64,000 bases of DNA from Corydoras sp. C115 (Eukaryota; Chordata; Actinopteri; Siluriformes; Callichthyidae). The stretch spans positions 1,034,501 to 1,098,500 of the forward strand of contig JAFMOC010000102.1 of NCBI GenBank assembly GCA_019802505.1. Direction: 5' to 3'. The notes below the pieces were generated by a model, which was not told the DNA's origin, ran no database searches, and was given only the letters and a program-made list of their open reading frames with translations. Below, piece by piece: positions 44,101-55,544 of this stretch; position 1 is the first letter of the stretch, and the number at the start of each line of letters is the position of its first letter. Position numbers and translations under genes: made by a program.

Positions 44101-44715
44101 TGGGACAAGGCCCTCATCCTATCCCGGCATTACTTGCTGGTCTCCCATCTTGCACAAGCAGGCCTCTACAACTGATTCAAAACTCTGCAGCCTGACTTGT
44201 GTTCAACCACCTCAAGTGAACTCATGTCACTTCCCTACTTCTCTTTATCTATTGGCTCCCAGTAGCCACTCACATTCAGTACAAGGCACCGACTCTGGCC
44301 TACAGGACAACCTCTGTATCTGCCCCTCTTAACTCCAATCTATATTTCCAAAATACACTCCAAGTCATTCACTGTACTCTAGTGATGAATGTCGCCTGGT
44401 GATTCCACCTCACCGTGGTGCTAATTCTAACTCCGTAGCGTTTACCACTGCAAAATGGTGGAACGACCTTCCCAACTCTGTCCGTAAGGCAGAGTGACTT
44501 GGCATCTTTAGGAAACAACTGAAAACAAATCTCTTTCACAAACTCCTAATATAAAAAATGGGGTGGTGGGGTGCATGATAGGATAATGATCAGGTTTGAT
44601 ATGTCTACAGTGTAGCTGGCTTTTCTATAACTACTGACTTCTGTTGGTCTTTCATTTGTAAATCACTTTGGTTAAAATAAGCATCTGCTAAATGACTAAA
44701 TATAATGTAAATATA
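44101..44715 (+). mobile_element. LINE B 3' fragment
   Basis: Starts at CAAGGCCCTCATCCTATCCC, corresponding to 30462 in the better copy; runs through the C-terminal segment and 3' UTR (GATAATGATCAGGTTTGATA) to a mutated tail and AAATGACTAAATATAATG. Confidence 0.78.
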
Positions 44716-45190
44716 TTTAATGACCGTGCATCTATGCCATGATTTTTACATTTTTGTATCTCATGATTATGATTTCATATTTTTCCTTTGTATAAGTATG
44801 AGTGTTACTTTGAGAATTTCTGCTTTACCATCACTGGGAGGGAATTTTAATGCCTTTAAAGCATGCACAGAGTCATCAGTCACCATGGTACAAATCATCA
44901 GCAGTAAATCATGGGGTTTTGTTGGAGAGCACATTATACGACAGTCATCAGGTGCTTTATCATCATTCTAGTTCCGATTACTATAAATATAGTGAGGGGA
45001 AAGTGCTATTTGGTTTTTATTTAACCTACTTGTAATGCATGCATTTATCTCAGTCTGATACATTTAAACCAATTGATTTTATGTTCATGTACATAAACAT
45101 AATAATGTGTTAACATGCATTAATAATGCTGACATCTATGTTAAAAACTATTTTAGCTATGTGGTTTAATTTTGGCCTTAAAACTAGCAA
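44716..45190. other. Unassigned DNA
   Basis: AT-rich; nothing recognised. Confidence 0.45.
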
Positions 45191-45202
45191 TATGACACTT
45201 AA

Positions 45203-45571
45203 ATTCATTCATTATCTTCTGCTTAATCCACTACAGGGGTCATGGGGGTGGGGGGGGTGCCAATTCAGGGATGAACGTCTTGGGCGCTGGGCAGATACAC
45301 CCAGGACAAGGCACCAATCTATCACTAGGCACACTCACTCACATAGACACACACACAAACTATATGGGGCAGTTTGAAGCATTCAATTTACCTTTTTTTT
45401 TTTACCAATTTACCTAATATTTTGGTCTGTATGACAAAACCAGGGAACCCAGAGGGAACACACATGGACACAGGGAGAACATGGAAACTCCACCCAGATC
45501 TGGATTCGAACCTGAATCCCCATTGTTGAGAGGTGAACATGCTAATCACTAAGCAACCGTGCGTGCCGCCC
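45203..45571 (-). mobile_element. D-SINE, first of a tandem pair
   Basis: Full span but diverged. GACACTT flanks it at 45194-45200 and 45572-45578. Confidence 0.85.
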
Positions 45572-45581
45572 GACACTTGTT

Positions 45582-45942
45582 ATTCATTCATTCATGCATT
45601 CATTATCTTTCTCCTAATCCTCTACTAGAGTTACAATAGGGGTTCCCCATGCTCATCCAGGGGATAACGTTTTGGGTGCTGGGCAGATACACCCAGTACA
45701 GAATGCCAATCTATCACTGGGCGCACATTCACTCACACAAACATGAACACACACTATATGGGGCAATTTAGGGCATTTAATTTACCTTGCATCCACATTT
45801 TTGGACTGTGGGAGGAAACAGGAGAACCCGAAAGGAAACCCACATGGACACGGACATGGAAACGACACTCAGATTGGGATTTGAACCTAGCTCCCCAGTG
45901 CTGAGAGGCAAACATGCTAAGCACTAAGCAACCGTGCCACCC
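45582..45942 (-). mobile_element. D-SINE, second of a tandem pair
   Basis: Same orientation, separated by the GACACTTGTT spacer; GACACTTA follows at 45943-45950. The three GACACTT words indicate two insertions into one target. Confidence 0.87.
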
Positions 45943-45950
45943 GACACTTA

Positions 45951-46825
45951 TATTATTTCATAAATCTTTAAAATAACACTGCCTATTAGTTTGTGGACAA
46001 TAAGTGATCAGTTTGTAGATTTAAATAGAATGCAATGGAAGTCAAAAGATAGCCAATGTTTATTCAGGTATCTGTTTCATTACCTTAGAATAACCCAAAC
46101 TTCTTTTTGCAAAGGCTCTAGATTTGTTTGTGCCACTTGGTTTGATGTAATTGTACTGACTGAGAAACAGTGCAATCCTTACTATAATTATTTTTCTTTT
46201 CATTTCTATGTTTTGGTACATCTTTTTGTTTGTAAATTATTTATATGCGTTGTTGTGATTTCTTTGTAGCTGTTTGTGTGAAATGATGAGATGAAGGGTA
46301 ATCAACAAAAATCTGTTGATTTGTATCTCTTCTTGAATAACTACCACTTTTCTACAGTCTCTTATTAGAGTATTGCGTGATTTCTCATCAGAAAAAAAGG
46401 GCAAAATGTTCGATTCACAAATTTGCTTTTAGCTTTGGAGTTTTAATTAAATCTTTTGGTTTAAGTAAAATACCACGAACCATGTAATAAGTACAATGAC
46501 TTATATACTTATCAGTGAACTCATAGTGCTGATCACAAGCTTAATTAAATAGGGGTTTGCACCAGGAAGGGCATTTAAAATAAAACTGTGCCAAGTTAAA
46601 TATAAAGGTCTTTGCCGCTCTGGCAACCCCTAATGGAAAAAGGCAAAGCAAGTTTCTATGTTCACTGATGTGTTTGACAATTCAAGCGGCACTGTTTTGT
46701 TTGATCCATCAGTACTGGCACAGAACACTGTAACACTCCAGCACCAAGTCATTGCACTGATGAGAATAATAACCCAAGAATACCTAGTCCTGTGGAACCA
46801 TAAACAATAGTCTGTAATGGTAGAA
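45951..46825. other. Unassigned DNA
   Basis: AT-rich; nothing recognised apart from ordinary low-complexity stretches. Confidence 0.45.
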
Positions 46826-46828
46826 CTA

Positions 46829-47480
46829 GACTACCGTTTAAAAGTTTGGGGTCACTTAGAAATTTCCTTATTTTTGAAAGAATAGCACAGTTTTTTTCAA
46901 TGACGCTAACATCAAATAAATCAGAAAAACACTCTATGTTAATGCATTGTTAATGCAGCTCAGCGATGGATTGGCACCCTGTCCTGGGTGTATCTGCCCA
47001 GTGCCAGAAACGTTCTCCCCTGGATGGGCATGGGAAACCCTCCCGCGACCTTAATATAGGATAAAGCGGAAGATAATGGATAGATGGATGGACATTGTTA
47101 ATGCGGTAAATGACTATTCTAGCTAAAAATGTCTGTTTTTTAATGCAATATCTACATAGATGTATAGAGACCCATTTCCAACAACCATCACTCCAGTGTT
47201 TTAATGGTACATTGTGTTTGTTAACAGTGTAAGAAGGTTATTGGATGTTTAGAAAATTTCTTCAGATTTCCTCAGCAAATTAAAAGCTATAATGCCAAAG
47301 GTCTGCAATGCTGTAATTGCTGCAAAGGGTGCATTCTTTGATGAAAGCAAAGGAATTGAAAATTATTATTTCAAATAAAAAACATTTCTAACCTTGTCAA
47401 TGTCTGGACTATACTTCTATTAATTTTGCAACTCATTTGATAAAAAAAGTATGAGATTTTAGGGCAAACAGCAAATTGTC
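46829..47480. mobile_element. Tc1-type MITE (family M), copy 1, interrupted
   Basis: Left end CTACCGTTTAAAAGTTTGGG is the characteristic terminus of a widespread fish Tc1 group. It matches 59213-59609 through CAGCAAATTAAAAGCTA, AATGCCAAAGGTCTGCAATG and TTTGTCAATGTCTGGACTAT-like blocks. The right terminus is missing. There is no transposase. A SINE interrupts it at 46957-47092. Confidence 0.75.
46957..47092 (+). mobile_element. D-SINE, 5'-truncated (136 bp), with 12-bp target-site duplication
   Basis: Starts at CAGCGATGGATTGGC and ends ATAGATGGATGGA; CATTGTTAATGC occurs at 46945-46956 and 47093-47104. A genuine truncated insertion. Confidence 0.9.
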
Positions 47481-47498
47481 TACAACATTGACATTGTG

Positions 47499-47800
47499 GA
47501 GGGCACAGTGGCTTAGTGGTTAGCACATTCACCTCTATGCACTGGGGATCCAGGATTGAATCCCAATCCCAATGTGGAGATTCCATGTTTTCCGTGTCCA
47601 CATCGGTTTCCTCCTACAGTCCAAAAAAATTGATTGAAGGTAAAAATTAATGGTCTTAATGGCCCCGTATACAGTAGTCTATGTCTGTGTGAGTGTGTGC
47701 CCAGGGATAGATTGTCGCCCTATCGTGGGGTCTGCTGAGCACCTGAAATATTTTCCCCTGAATACCCCCCCATGACAGTAATATAGGATTATGTTCAAGA
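47499..47800 (+). mobile_element. D-SINE, diverged
   Basis: Head GGGCACAGTGGCTTAGTGG, body with a small deletion, 3' part GATAGATTGTCGCCCTATCG, tail AACGAATGAATAATAAAAT. Confidence 0.82.
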
Positions 47801-48159
47801 TAACGAATGAATAATAAAATAAATGATAAATAAAAAAATGAATAATAAAAACATATCTGTTTTTAAGATAAGGCCTGCCATTCTGAAGTGGGCATACAGG
47901 ATTAGAGACAGCTTTATTGTTAACAGGGACACGCCTACACACCCATATACCAAGTCCAAGTCGTGCCATGTCCACCGTCCCACCAGTTCTGTTACGTTTA
48001 GATGTAAATGTTGTAGATGTAGAATAAAGACACATGGTCATCAGACGGCGCCGCATCAGGTCAAATCAAACTCCATGATCAGCGCATCGGCTCCAACTCT
48101 CCGCCCCAAACAAAAGAAGCAAACAAAAGAAACAGTAGGGTAAATCTAGGCATTAAATC
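47801..48159. other. Unassigned DNA, possibly LINE B 5' extension
   Basis: A plus-strand frame (47823-48143, 106 codons) is rich in Lys, Arg and Pro near its end and leads into LINE B 3' UTR at 48160. It may be decayed LINE coding sequence; nothing definite. Confidence 0.35.
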
Positions 48160-48287
48160 CATATTGGTTAATGATCAGGTTTGATAATACCACAGCGTAG
48201 CTGCTTCCTCACTAACAATAACTGTGAAATTATCTCATTTGTAAGCTGTTTTGGATAAAAGTGTCTGCTAAATGACAATGTAAAAAG
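48160..48287 (+). mobile_element. LINE B 3'-tail fragment
   Basis: TTAATGATCAGGTTTGATAA, CGTAGCTGCTTCC, then GTAAGCTGTTTTGGATAAA and CTGCTAAATGAC. Confidence 0.7.
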
Positions 48288-49302
48288 GCTGAACATTAAC
48301 TGATGTGTATATATACATGCTGACAAAAGCGGATATATACAGCATATATACTAGGTACAGTCCAAAGACCAAACTCCAAAATGCAGCAGTGTATATAAGT
48401 GTGTGCATTAATGAGTCACCTTCTTCAGACTGAATTAATCTAATGAATGCTGGGATGAAATGCTCTCTTATATGTACCACAAGTTATTTAAGTGCTCTCC
48501 AAAGAGAGCTCTTTTTACATCCCAGCCTCATATAGAATGTAGGCCAGTGATGTAATAAAGAACAATGAAGGCTAATATAAAGCGTAAGATTTCTGCTCTG
48601 TACTTTTTCACCACAAAATTTAGATAAAGGTCTCATTATATATATTTATATATATTGAATGTTTCATTTAGCTCAGATATTTATCACTTTGTTTTAGTTA
48701 TTGGGTTTAACTTTGTCTTTGGTTATTATTTTAATTAATTGGTTATTAAACTGATAACATTTATATTTGGTCATTTTATATCTGTATCTTTTGGCCCACA
48801 TACGGACCGGTGGCGGTCATATTTGGGGTGGTGTTTGGTACTGTATATTGTTAAATGCCCATAATGCATTGTGCCCTTCATGTTTTTGAATCTAACCACC
48901 TAATATGTGTTCAGTGATTTATAGGTTTACTTCTATGTTTGGTGTTCAGCAGGTAAAATGTCAAGTGTTTACACAGTGGGAGTGTGATTGGGTACAGTTT
49001 GGACTGGTGCCGAATATTTACACTGGCATTTTTTCTGAACTTTTTTTGTGTATGAGCAATATGATGCTGCTTCGAATTACATTGCTACAGTATTAATAGC
49101 TACAAAGATAGCTTTTACTAATGCTAAGATCCATGAGTAGTCCCTCTAGATGTAACTGAGACATTAGTATGCACAACTATGTGATACTCTAATATTACAC
49201 TGTCATGAAAAGGAAACCACATGAGACAAATAAACAAAAAAAAAAAAAAAAAAACTAAAACTATACCTCAGATGGCATGCTACTTCTACACTTCCTATAG
49301 TA
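48288..49302. other. Unassigned DNA
   Basis: AT-rich; poly-A run at 49236-49254. No gene or element recognised. TA at 49301-49302 is the Tc1 target. Confidence 0.45.
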
Positions 49303-49515
49303 CAGTGGGTTGCAAAAGTATTCATACCCCTTGAACTTTTCCATATTTTGTCACATTACAACCACAAACATAAATATATTTCACTGGAATTTAATGTGAA
49401 AGACCAACACAAAGTGGTATACAATTGTGAAGTGGAAGGAAAATTATACATGAATCAACATTTTCTTTACAAATAAAAAACTGAAAAGTGCGACGTGCAA
49501 AAGTATTCAGCCCCC
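49303..49515. repeat. Tc1 terminal inverted repeat, transposase 3' side
   Basis: 213 bp; begins CAGTGGGTTGC and ends in CAGCCCCC. Confidence 0.95.
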
Positions 49516-49520
49516 CTGAG

Positions 49521-50540
49521 TCAATACTTTGTGGAGCCACCTTTTGCTGCAATTACAGCTGCAAGTCTTTTAGGGTATGTCTCCACCAGCTTTGCACATC
49601 TAGTGACTGAAATTCTTGCCCATTCCTCCTTGCAAAACAGCTCAAGCTCAGTCAGATTGGATGGAGAGCGTTTGTGAACAGCAGTTTTGAGATCTTGCCA
49701 CAAATTCTCAATTGGGTTTAGGTCTGGACTTTGACTGGGCCATTCTAACACATGAATATTCTTTTTTTTAAACCACTCCATTGTAGCTCTGGCTTTATGT
49801 TTAGGGTCGTTGTCCTGCTGGAAGGTGAACCTCCGCCCCAGTCTCAAATCTTTTGCTGACTCCAACAGGTTTTCTTCCAAGATTGCCCTGTATTTGGCTC
49901 CATCCATCTTCCCATCAACTTTGACCAACTTCCCGGTCCCTGCTGAAGAGAAGCACCCCCAGAGCATGATGCTGCCACCACCATATTTGACAGTGGGGAT
50001 GGTGTTTTCAGAGTGATTTGCAGTGTTATTTCTCCGCCACACATAGCGTTTTGCATTGTGGCCAAAAAGTTCAATTTTGGTCTCGTCTGACCAAAGCACC
50101 TTCTTCCACATGTTTGCTGTGTCCTCAACATGGCTTCTGGCAAACTGCAAACGGGACTTCTTATGGTTTTCTTTTAACAATGGCTTTCTCCTTGCCACTC
50201 TTCCATAAAGACCACATTTGTGTAGTGCACGACTAATTGTTGTCCTGTGGACAGTTTCCCCCACCTGAGCTGTGGCTCTCTGCATTTCATCCAGAGTCAC
50301 CATGGGCCTCTTGGCTGCCTCTCTGATCAGTGATCTCCTTGTTCGTCCTGTAAGTTTAGGTGGACGGCCTTGTCTTGGCAGGTTTACTGTGGTGCCATAC
50401 TCTTTCCATTTCCGGATGATGGATTGAACAGTGCTCCGTGAGATGTTCAAAGCTTTGGAAATCTTTTTATAACCTAAGCCTGCTTTAAACTTCTCCAAAA
50501 CCATATTCCTAACCTGTCTGGTGTGTTCTTTGGACTTCAT
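49521..50540 (-). CDS. Tc1-family transposase, apparently intact
   Basis: Cut-and-paste DNA transposase acting in the nucleus; it binds the terminal repeats and inserts at TA. From the ATG at 50540 the protein is 339 residues, the normal Tc1 length (about 340). The N-terminal paired-like domain has two helix-turn-helix parts (residues about 12-50 and 65-110) with the basic GRPPKLTGRTRR linker (58-69). The catalytic domain shows LWSDETK (Asp152), the glycine-rich GGGSIMLWGCF box (187-197), QQDNDPKH (Asp243) and DLNPIENLW (Glu278), giving DD34E. The C-terminal PKRLAAVIAAKGG block is complete. No stop, frameshift or lost catalytic residue is seen. An ATG further upstream (50654) would add 38 residues, but these lie outside the conserved domain and the family start fits 50540. 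Activity itself cannot be judged from sequence. Confidence 0.93.
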   Translation of the reverse strand: MKSKEHTRQVRNMVLEKFKAGLGYKKISKALNISRSTVQSIIRKWKEYGTTVNLPRQGRPPKLTGRTRRSLIREAAKRPMVTLDEMQRATAQVGETVHRTTISRALHKCGLYGRVARRKPLLKENHKKSRLQFARSHVEDTANMWKKVLWSDETKIELFGHNAKRYVWRRNNTANHSENTIPTVKYGGGSIMLWGCFSSAGTGKLVKVDGKMDGAKYRAILEENLLESAKDLRLGRRFTFQQDNDPKHKARATMEWFKKKNIHVLEWPSQSPDLNPIENLWQDLKTAVHKRSPSNLTELELFCKEEWARISVTRCAKLVETYPKRLAAVIAAKGGSTKY

Positions 50541-50698
50541 GATGCTGTTTGCTCCCCAATATTCTCTTAACCAACATCTGAGGCCGTCACGGAGCAGCTG
50601 TATTTGTACTGAGATTAGATTACACACAGGTGGACCCTTTTGAGTCATTAGCACTCATCAGGCAACTTCTGAATGCAATTGGTTGCACTCAGGGAAAA

Positions 50699-50911
50699 GG
50701 GGGCTGAATACTTTTGCACGTCGCACTTTTCAGTTTTTTATTTGTAAAAAAAATGTTGATTCATGTATAATTTTCCTTCCACTTCACAATTGTATACCAC
50801 TTTGTGTTGGTCTTTCACATTAAATTCCAGTGAAATATATTTATGTTTGTGGTTGTAATGTGACAAAATATGGAAAAGTTCAAGGGGTATGAATACTTTT
50901 GCAACCCACTG
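50699..50911. repeat. Tc1 terminal inverted repeat, transposase 5' side
   Basis: 213 bp; the transposase promoter would lie in or just inside this repeat. Confidence 0.95.
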
Positions 50912-50973
50912 TATATATAACTAATAACTAAGAGACCTGTTCATAAAACAGATGTGCCAACCGTGCTGAGACA

Positions 50974-52774
50974 GTGTCAGAGATCAGCCCCTATAGTACC
51001 ATTGCCAAATTTACTCGAAGTGCTACTGAATCAGATTCACAGATTCACTCACAATTCAGCAGCAATGATTTCATGAATTTCTTTAGTGACAAAATTGAAA
51101 ACATAAGACTTAAATCATCTAATGCATTGTGTAGTGTAACCAATAATCAACCCTCAATGATTTCTGAAAAATCTAGTGGTAGAGAAAATAATATAGTACA
51201 AGAGTTAAATACCTTTAACCCCATATCTAAAAAAGAGCTTGTCTCATTAATTACACAATCAAAGACAACATCCTGTATGTTAGACCCAATACCTACAAAC
51301 CTGCTTAAAGACCTCCTTCCAAATATTACAGAGCCTTTTATAAACATTATAAATTCATCACTTAAAATAGGTTATGTCCCCAAAAATCTGAAGTGTGCAG
51401 TCATTAAACAATTACTTAAAAAAACTAATTTAGATCCTCTAATACTGTCCAACTATAGACCAATATCAAACCTTCCTTTTGTCTCTAAAATCCTAGAAAA
51501 AATAGTGTTCAACAAGCTGAATCGCCATCTTCTAGCTAATAACGTTCATGTTTTTCAGTCAGGTTTTTGGTCTCACCATAGCACTGAGACAGCCTTACTT
51601 AAAGTCGTTAATGACTTATTAATGTCCTCTGATAATAACCAAATCTCTTTTCTTGTATTATTAGATCTTAGTGCAGCCTTTGACACTATAGACCATAACA
51701 TCTTAGTTGATAGATTAGAAAACATTGTGGGTGTTACAGGATCTGCACTCCAGTGGTTTAAATCCTACCTGACAGATCGATATCAATTCACCTGTGTTAA
51801 CAACCAATATTCTGATCTTGCTAAAGTTAAATATGGTGTCCCACAAGGGTCAGTTCTGGGCCCACTCCTATTTGCATCATATATGCTTCCATTGGGATCA
51901 ATTATTCGTAAACATGGAATCAGTTTCCACTCATATGCAGATGATACACAGTTATATGTTTCAGCTAACCCTAATGATGGTTGTTCAGTCACTAAGCTCG
52001 AGGACTGCATCCAAGATATTAAAATATGGATGTCAAAAAACTTCCTACTGCTAAATTCTGATAAAAGAGTTTCTGATAGTTGGACCCAACGACAAAATTA
52101 ACAAAGCTTCTAACACTATGTTAAACCTTGATAACTCTTTAATTAGACCCAGTTCATCTGTAAATAATCTTGGTGTCATTATTGATTCAGATCTCTCCTT
52201 TACAAAGCACATTAGCAATATTACTAGAATTGCATTTTTTCACCTTCGTAACATTTCAAAGCTACAAAATATCCTCTCCCTCCAAGATGCAGAAAAACTA
52301 ATTCATGCTTTTATTACCTCAAGGTTAGATTATTGTAATTCACTTCTGACAGGATATTCTAATAAATCATTACATAAATTACAACTTGTGCAGAATGCTG
52401 CAGCTAGAGTTTTAACTAAAACCAGAAAGTTTGATCATATAACTCCTGTATTATCAAACTGGCACTGGCTACCAGTTAAGTTTCGTATCGAGTACAAAAT
52501 TTTATTAATAACATATAAAATTCTACATAATCAGGCTCCACAGTATCTGAGTGAGCTGATTCAATCATACAAGCCAACACGTGAGCTCCGATCTCAAGGT
52601 GCTGGTTTACTCTTAGCTCCTAGAATAAATGAAATTACTGCTGGTGGAAGAGCGTTCTCCCACAAGGCTCCTCAACATTGGAATAGCCTTCCAGGTACTG
52701 TTCGTGATTCTGAATCACTATTAATCTTTAAAAATAAATTAAAAACACATTTATTTAATCTTGCCTTTAACTAA
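50974..52774 (+). pseudogene. L2 LINE ORF2 (reverse transcriptase and C-terminus), frameshifted
   Basis: The first part (to 52101) has the reverse transcriptase motifs: LSNYRPISNLPFVSKILEK, VFQSGFWSHHSTETAL, LDLSAAFDTIDHN (first catalytic Asp), VKYGVPQGSVLGPLLF, SYADDTQLYV (YADD catalytic pair) and FLLLNSDK. Just after NSDK the frame shifts by one base near 52066, and a stop comes at 52099. The second part (52118-52774) resumes with MLNLDNSLIRPSSSVNNLGV and runs to the conserved C-terminal AFSHKAPQHWNSLPGTVRD and LKTHLF. This is the usual arrangement of L2/CR1-group LINEs. The copy cannot move by itself. Confidence 0.88.
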
Positions 52775-53475
52775 TCCCCTGTAGATAAAGATGTAGGTCT
52801 CAGACTTGGCTGTGTTGGGGGGTAATCTGTGATCAGTGTATGCTGGCGTTTCACCTCTTCACCCACCTCATCATTAATGGGGGGGTGTGGCGCTGAAATG
52901 ATGCTGTTCCGGGGTGCCATCTCAACTATGTAGAGTCTGCAGTATCTGCCTCTTTTAGTTATGCTGCTCTAGTCAGTGATGCCGGAGTCACATGCTGCAC
53001 TGTGTCAATAAATTACTTAGTAATTAAATGCCGTGCTTTATTATTAGCTCTAACTGCCTTCCTTGTCTGTTTCTTTTGAGGTGTCCCCCGGCTTCCTGGA
53101 GATCTTCATCCATGGCTCTGCTGACGAATACTGTATGGAACCTGACAAGGCGGTCCTGCAGGATGCCCCCTAATGGACTCACATATAGTTTTCCAGTTGT
53201 TAGTTTTTCCATTTGTTTAATATCTGTACATGGCTGTCCTACACTGTTGTTGCTGCCTGGCCGCTCAAGGAGGATGAGTCCCCCACTGAGTCTTGGTCCT
53301 CCCAAGGTTTCTTCCTTAAATAACAACATAAAAGGGAGTTTTTTCTTGCCACTGTCGCTTCGGCTTGCTCTTTGGGGGTTTAAAGGCTTTTCATTCTGTA
53401 AAGCTGCTTTGTGACAATGTACTGTTGTAAAAAGCGCTATATAAATAAATTACTTGAACTTGAACTTGAACTAAT
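50974..53475 (+). mobile_element. L2-clade LINE, 5'-truncated
   Basis: Contains the reverse transcriptase half of ORF2 (50974-52774, one frameshift), a 3' UTR of about 690 bp and a tail of TTGAAC units ending near 53471. The endonuclease domain is absent. The 5' limit lies close to the Tc1 element, somewhere in 50914-51000. A second, shorter copy at 58213-59091 is almost identical over the shared part. Confidence 0.88.
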
Positions 53476-55135
53476 AAAGTGGAGTACCACCTATAGAGGA
53501 TGGAGCAGGGATAGTGTGACGCTGACATAGGTGGGTGACAAACGCACACAGTACATCACCACATTGCATGTCCAAACCTTGGAAGCAGATTGCCATAACC
53601 TGGGCACGATCCATGATTTTCCATGAGCACCTGAATCTTTCTTTGGAATTGTTTGTTAGGTGGGGGGCACATGGGCTCCCCCTTGAGTCTTAACTCGGTC
53701 AGTGTGGCTGTTTACAGACAATGCCATGCATGTTACAGTAAAGCTATGCTTGTTTATGATACTTATTAATAGTGTATAACCTAATGTGAGGTCCAGTTGG
53801 CAACTGAACAAGGTTGACTCATTAGCGTCATTGTTTCGTTTTTTAGTTATGTCATCCGATTGCTTCCATTGAGTTTGATCATGTTTTGTTTCTCATTGAC
53901 ACCTGTGTTGGAGGCATGACGTTGTCAAATATAATGTTGCGTGCTTTCTGTTTCCGTCCTGCATTAGACTTTATTGGACTTTTTGAACGCTGTACCTGCT
54001 TCCGCTTTCCTCTCTGCGCTTCATGCACGCTCACAGGGAATTCGTAGCACCCCATGTGACACCTAAGTAAATGTTTTTTTATTTTGTTCTGCAGTCAGAT
54101 TTCTTTCAAACTGTGCTGTTATTAGCAAAATGAGGAGAGATGGTGACATTTATCATTTTTGGCGAGAGAAAAACATGGTTATGAGCAGTAGAAGATGTAT
54201 CTTACAAAAATATCAAGAACCATTAGCTATTACCGTAGAAACAGTTCATCTTGGTGTTGGTGAATTGTGAGCTACATGAGTATGTCAGAAACACTGCTAC
54301 TCCAACCCCTGTAATGTTCAGTTTATGTGCAGTAGACAGCCCTGTTTTATGCACAGAACCCATTTAAGCTTGAGAATGAAACAGGTCATATGGGAGATAA
54401 TAGGAGATAAGGAACAGCCGTCATCACAATGCCATTTTGTGGCAGAAAAAGGTGGCATAAAAAAGGTGGCATAAAATGCTCTTTTGTGTGATTTAGTTAG
54501 ATAACATCTATCTCATCAGCAAATCAGGGCCATGACTACAAGGCTTGATGTGTAACACAATGGTATCGGCGATGTATAACGTTAGGTTTTTGTGAAGGTG
54601 TCTTGACAGTATTTTTTACTAACAGGCCTTTATTGTCCTTATTATATGGTGGTTAATGTCAATCTCTGCCTGCATGGTAAAGAGCTTTCTGTTAATTTTG
54701 TTGGCGCAATTTAATGGGCCATGTGATGTTAAGTTGACAGCAGAATTGCTTCCTTTTTTTATGCATCTCCCTCAGTTGTATATCAAAAAAATCACACATA
54801 TGTCAATTTGACTACCTCCTCTACCAACAAGACCCTATGATCTCTTAATATTTGTGCCTTGAACAGGCTCTTTGAAGAACAAAATTTATTAAATGGGAGC
54901 AAAATCAATGAAAGAGATTTCGAAAAGAGATATGGAAAATAATGGCGCACATCAATATTTTGGTTGAGAAACTTTAAATTCAATTCATGGCATGAGGTTG
55001 ACCAACTAAGACATCATTACATCATTATTATTACAGTTAAATTAATTAACTCTAGTATATTTAGGTACGTCCATCATCATGAATTGTTTATGAGCCTCAT
55101 CCTGATTAATAAAAGCAACCTCATCTTATCTCATT
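53476..55135. other. Unassigned DNA
   Basis: No confirmed element. 53760-54060 is GC-richer and ends CCCCATGTGACA; it has the look of an old LTR, but no boundaries or target duplication could be found. Confidence 0.4.
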
Positions 55136-55136
55136 A

Positions 55137-55330
55137 TCTTCAGCTTAATGCTATTCCAGAGACTAGGGACTGGGGTTGGGGGGGGGGGTTCCATGCCCAT
55201 CCAGGGGAGACGTTTTGGGTGCTAGACAGATACACCCAAGACAGTGCATCAATCCAATTCTGGGTACACGCTTACCTGCACAGACTCATATTATACCTGG
55301 CCAATTTTAGAGCCAATTCACATTGAATCC
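55137..55330 (-). mobile_element. D-SINE 3' part, degraded
   Basis: TTCAGCTTAATGCTATTCC tail side, poly-G run, CCATGCCCATCCAGGGGAG, GATACACCCAAGACAG; the head side is lost after CATTGAATCCATG. Confidence 0.7.
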
Positions 55331-55544
55331 ATGCAGTTGAAGGCTTGTGGTTGTGACCTCAACCTGTGACCTAATCCCAATTTCTACCCAGGTGCCGTAT
55401 ACAGAGCTGCACCCCGCTCTGGGTATGTGTGCTCACTTTATTCACTAAGAGTATGTATATGTGTGTGTTTTACTGCATGGATAGGTTAAATATAGAGGAC
55501 AAATTCCTTTGTGTGTGAGCACTGTAGGCACTATAGATCATGTT

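Larger units (their letters stand above)
49303..50911 (-). mobile_element. Complete Tc1 transposon, 1609 bp
   Basis: Terminal inverted repeats 49303-49515 and 50699-50911 (213 bp each) begin CAGTGGGTTGCAAAAG and, compared base by base, differ at a single position (TTTTC versus TTTTT near 49462). The dinucleotide TA flanks both ends (49301-49302, 50912-50913). The transposase lies between on the minus strand. Near identity of the repeats and an open gene indicate a very recent insertion. Confidence 0.96.

Noticed and set aside
50541..50654. Longer transposase start at 50654
   Set aside because: The extra 38 residues lie outside the conserved Tc1 domain, and the 339-residue form from 50540 matches the family length.
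53760..54060. Fourth solo LTR
   Set aside because: Composition and the final TGTGACA are suggestive, but neither a start nor a target duplication could be located.
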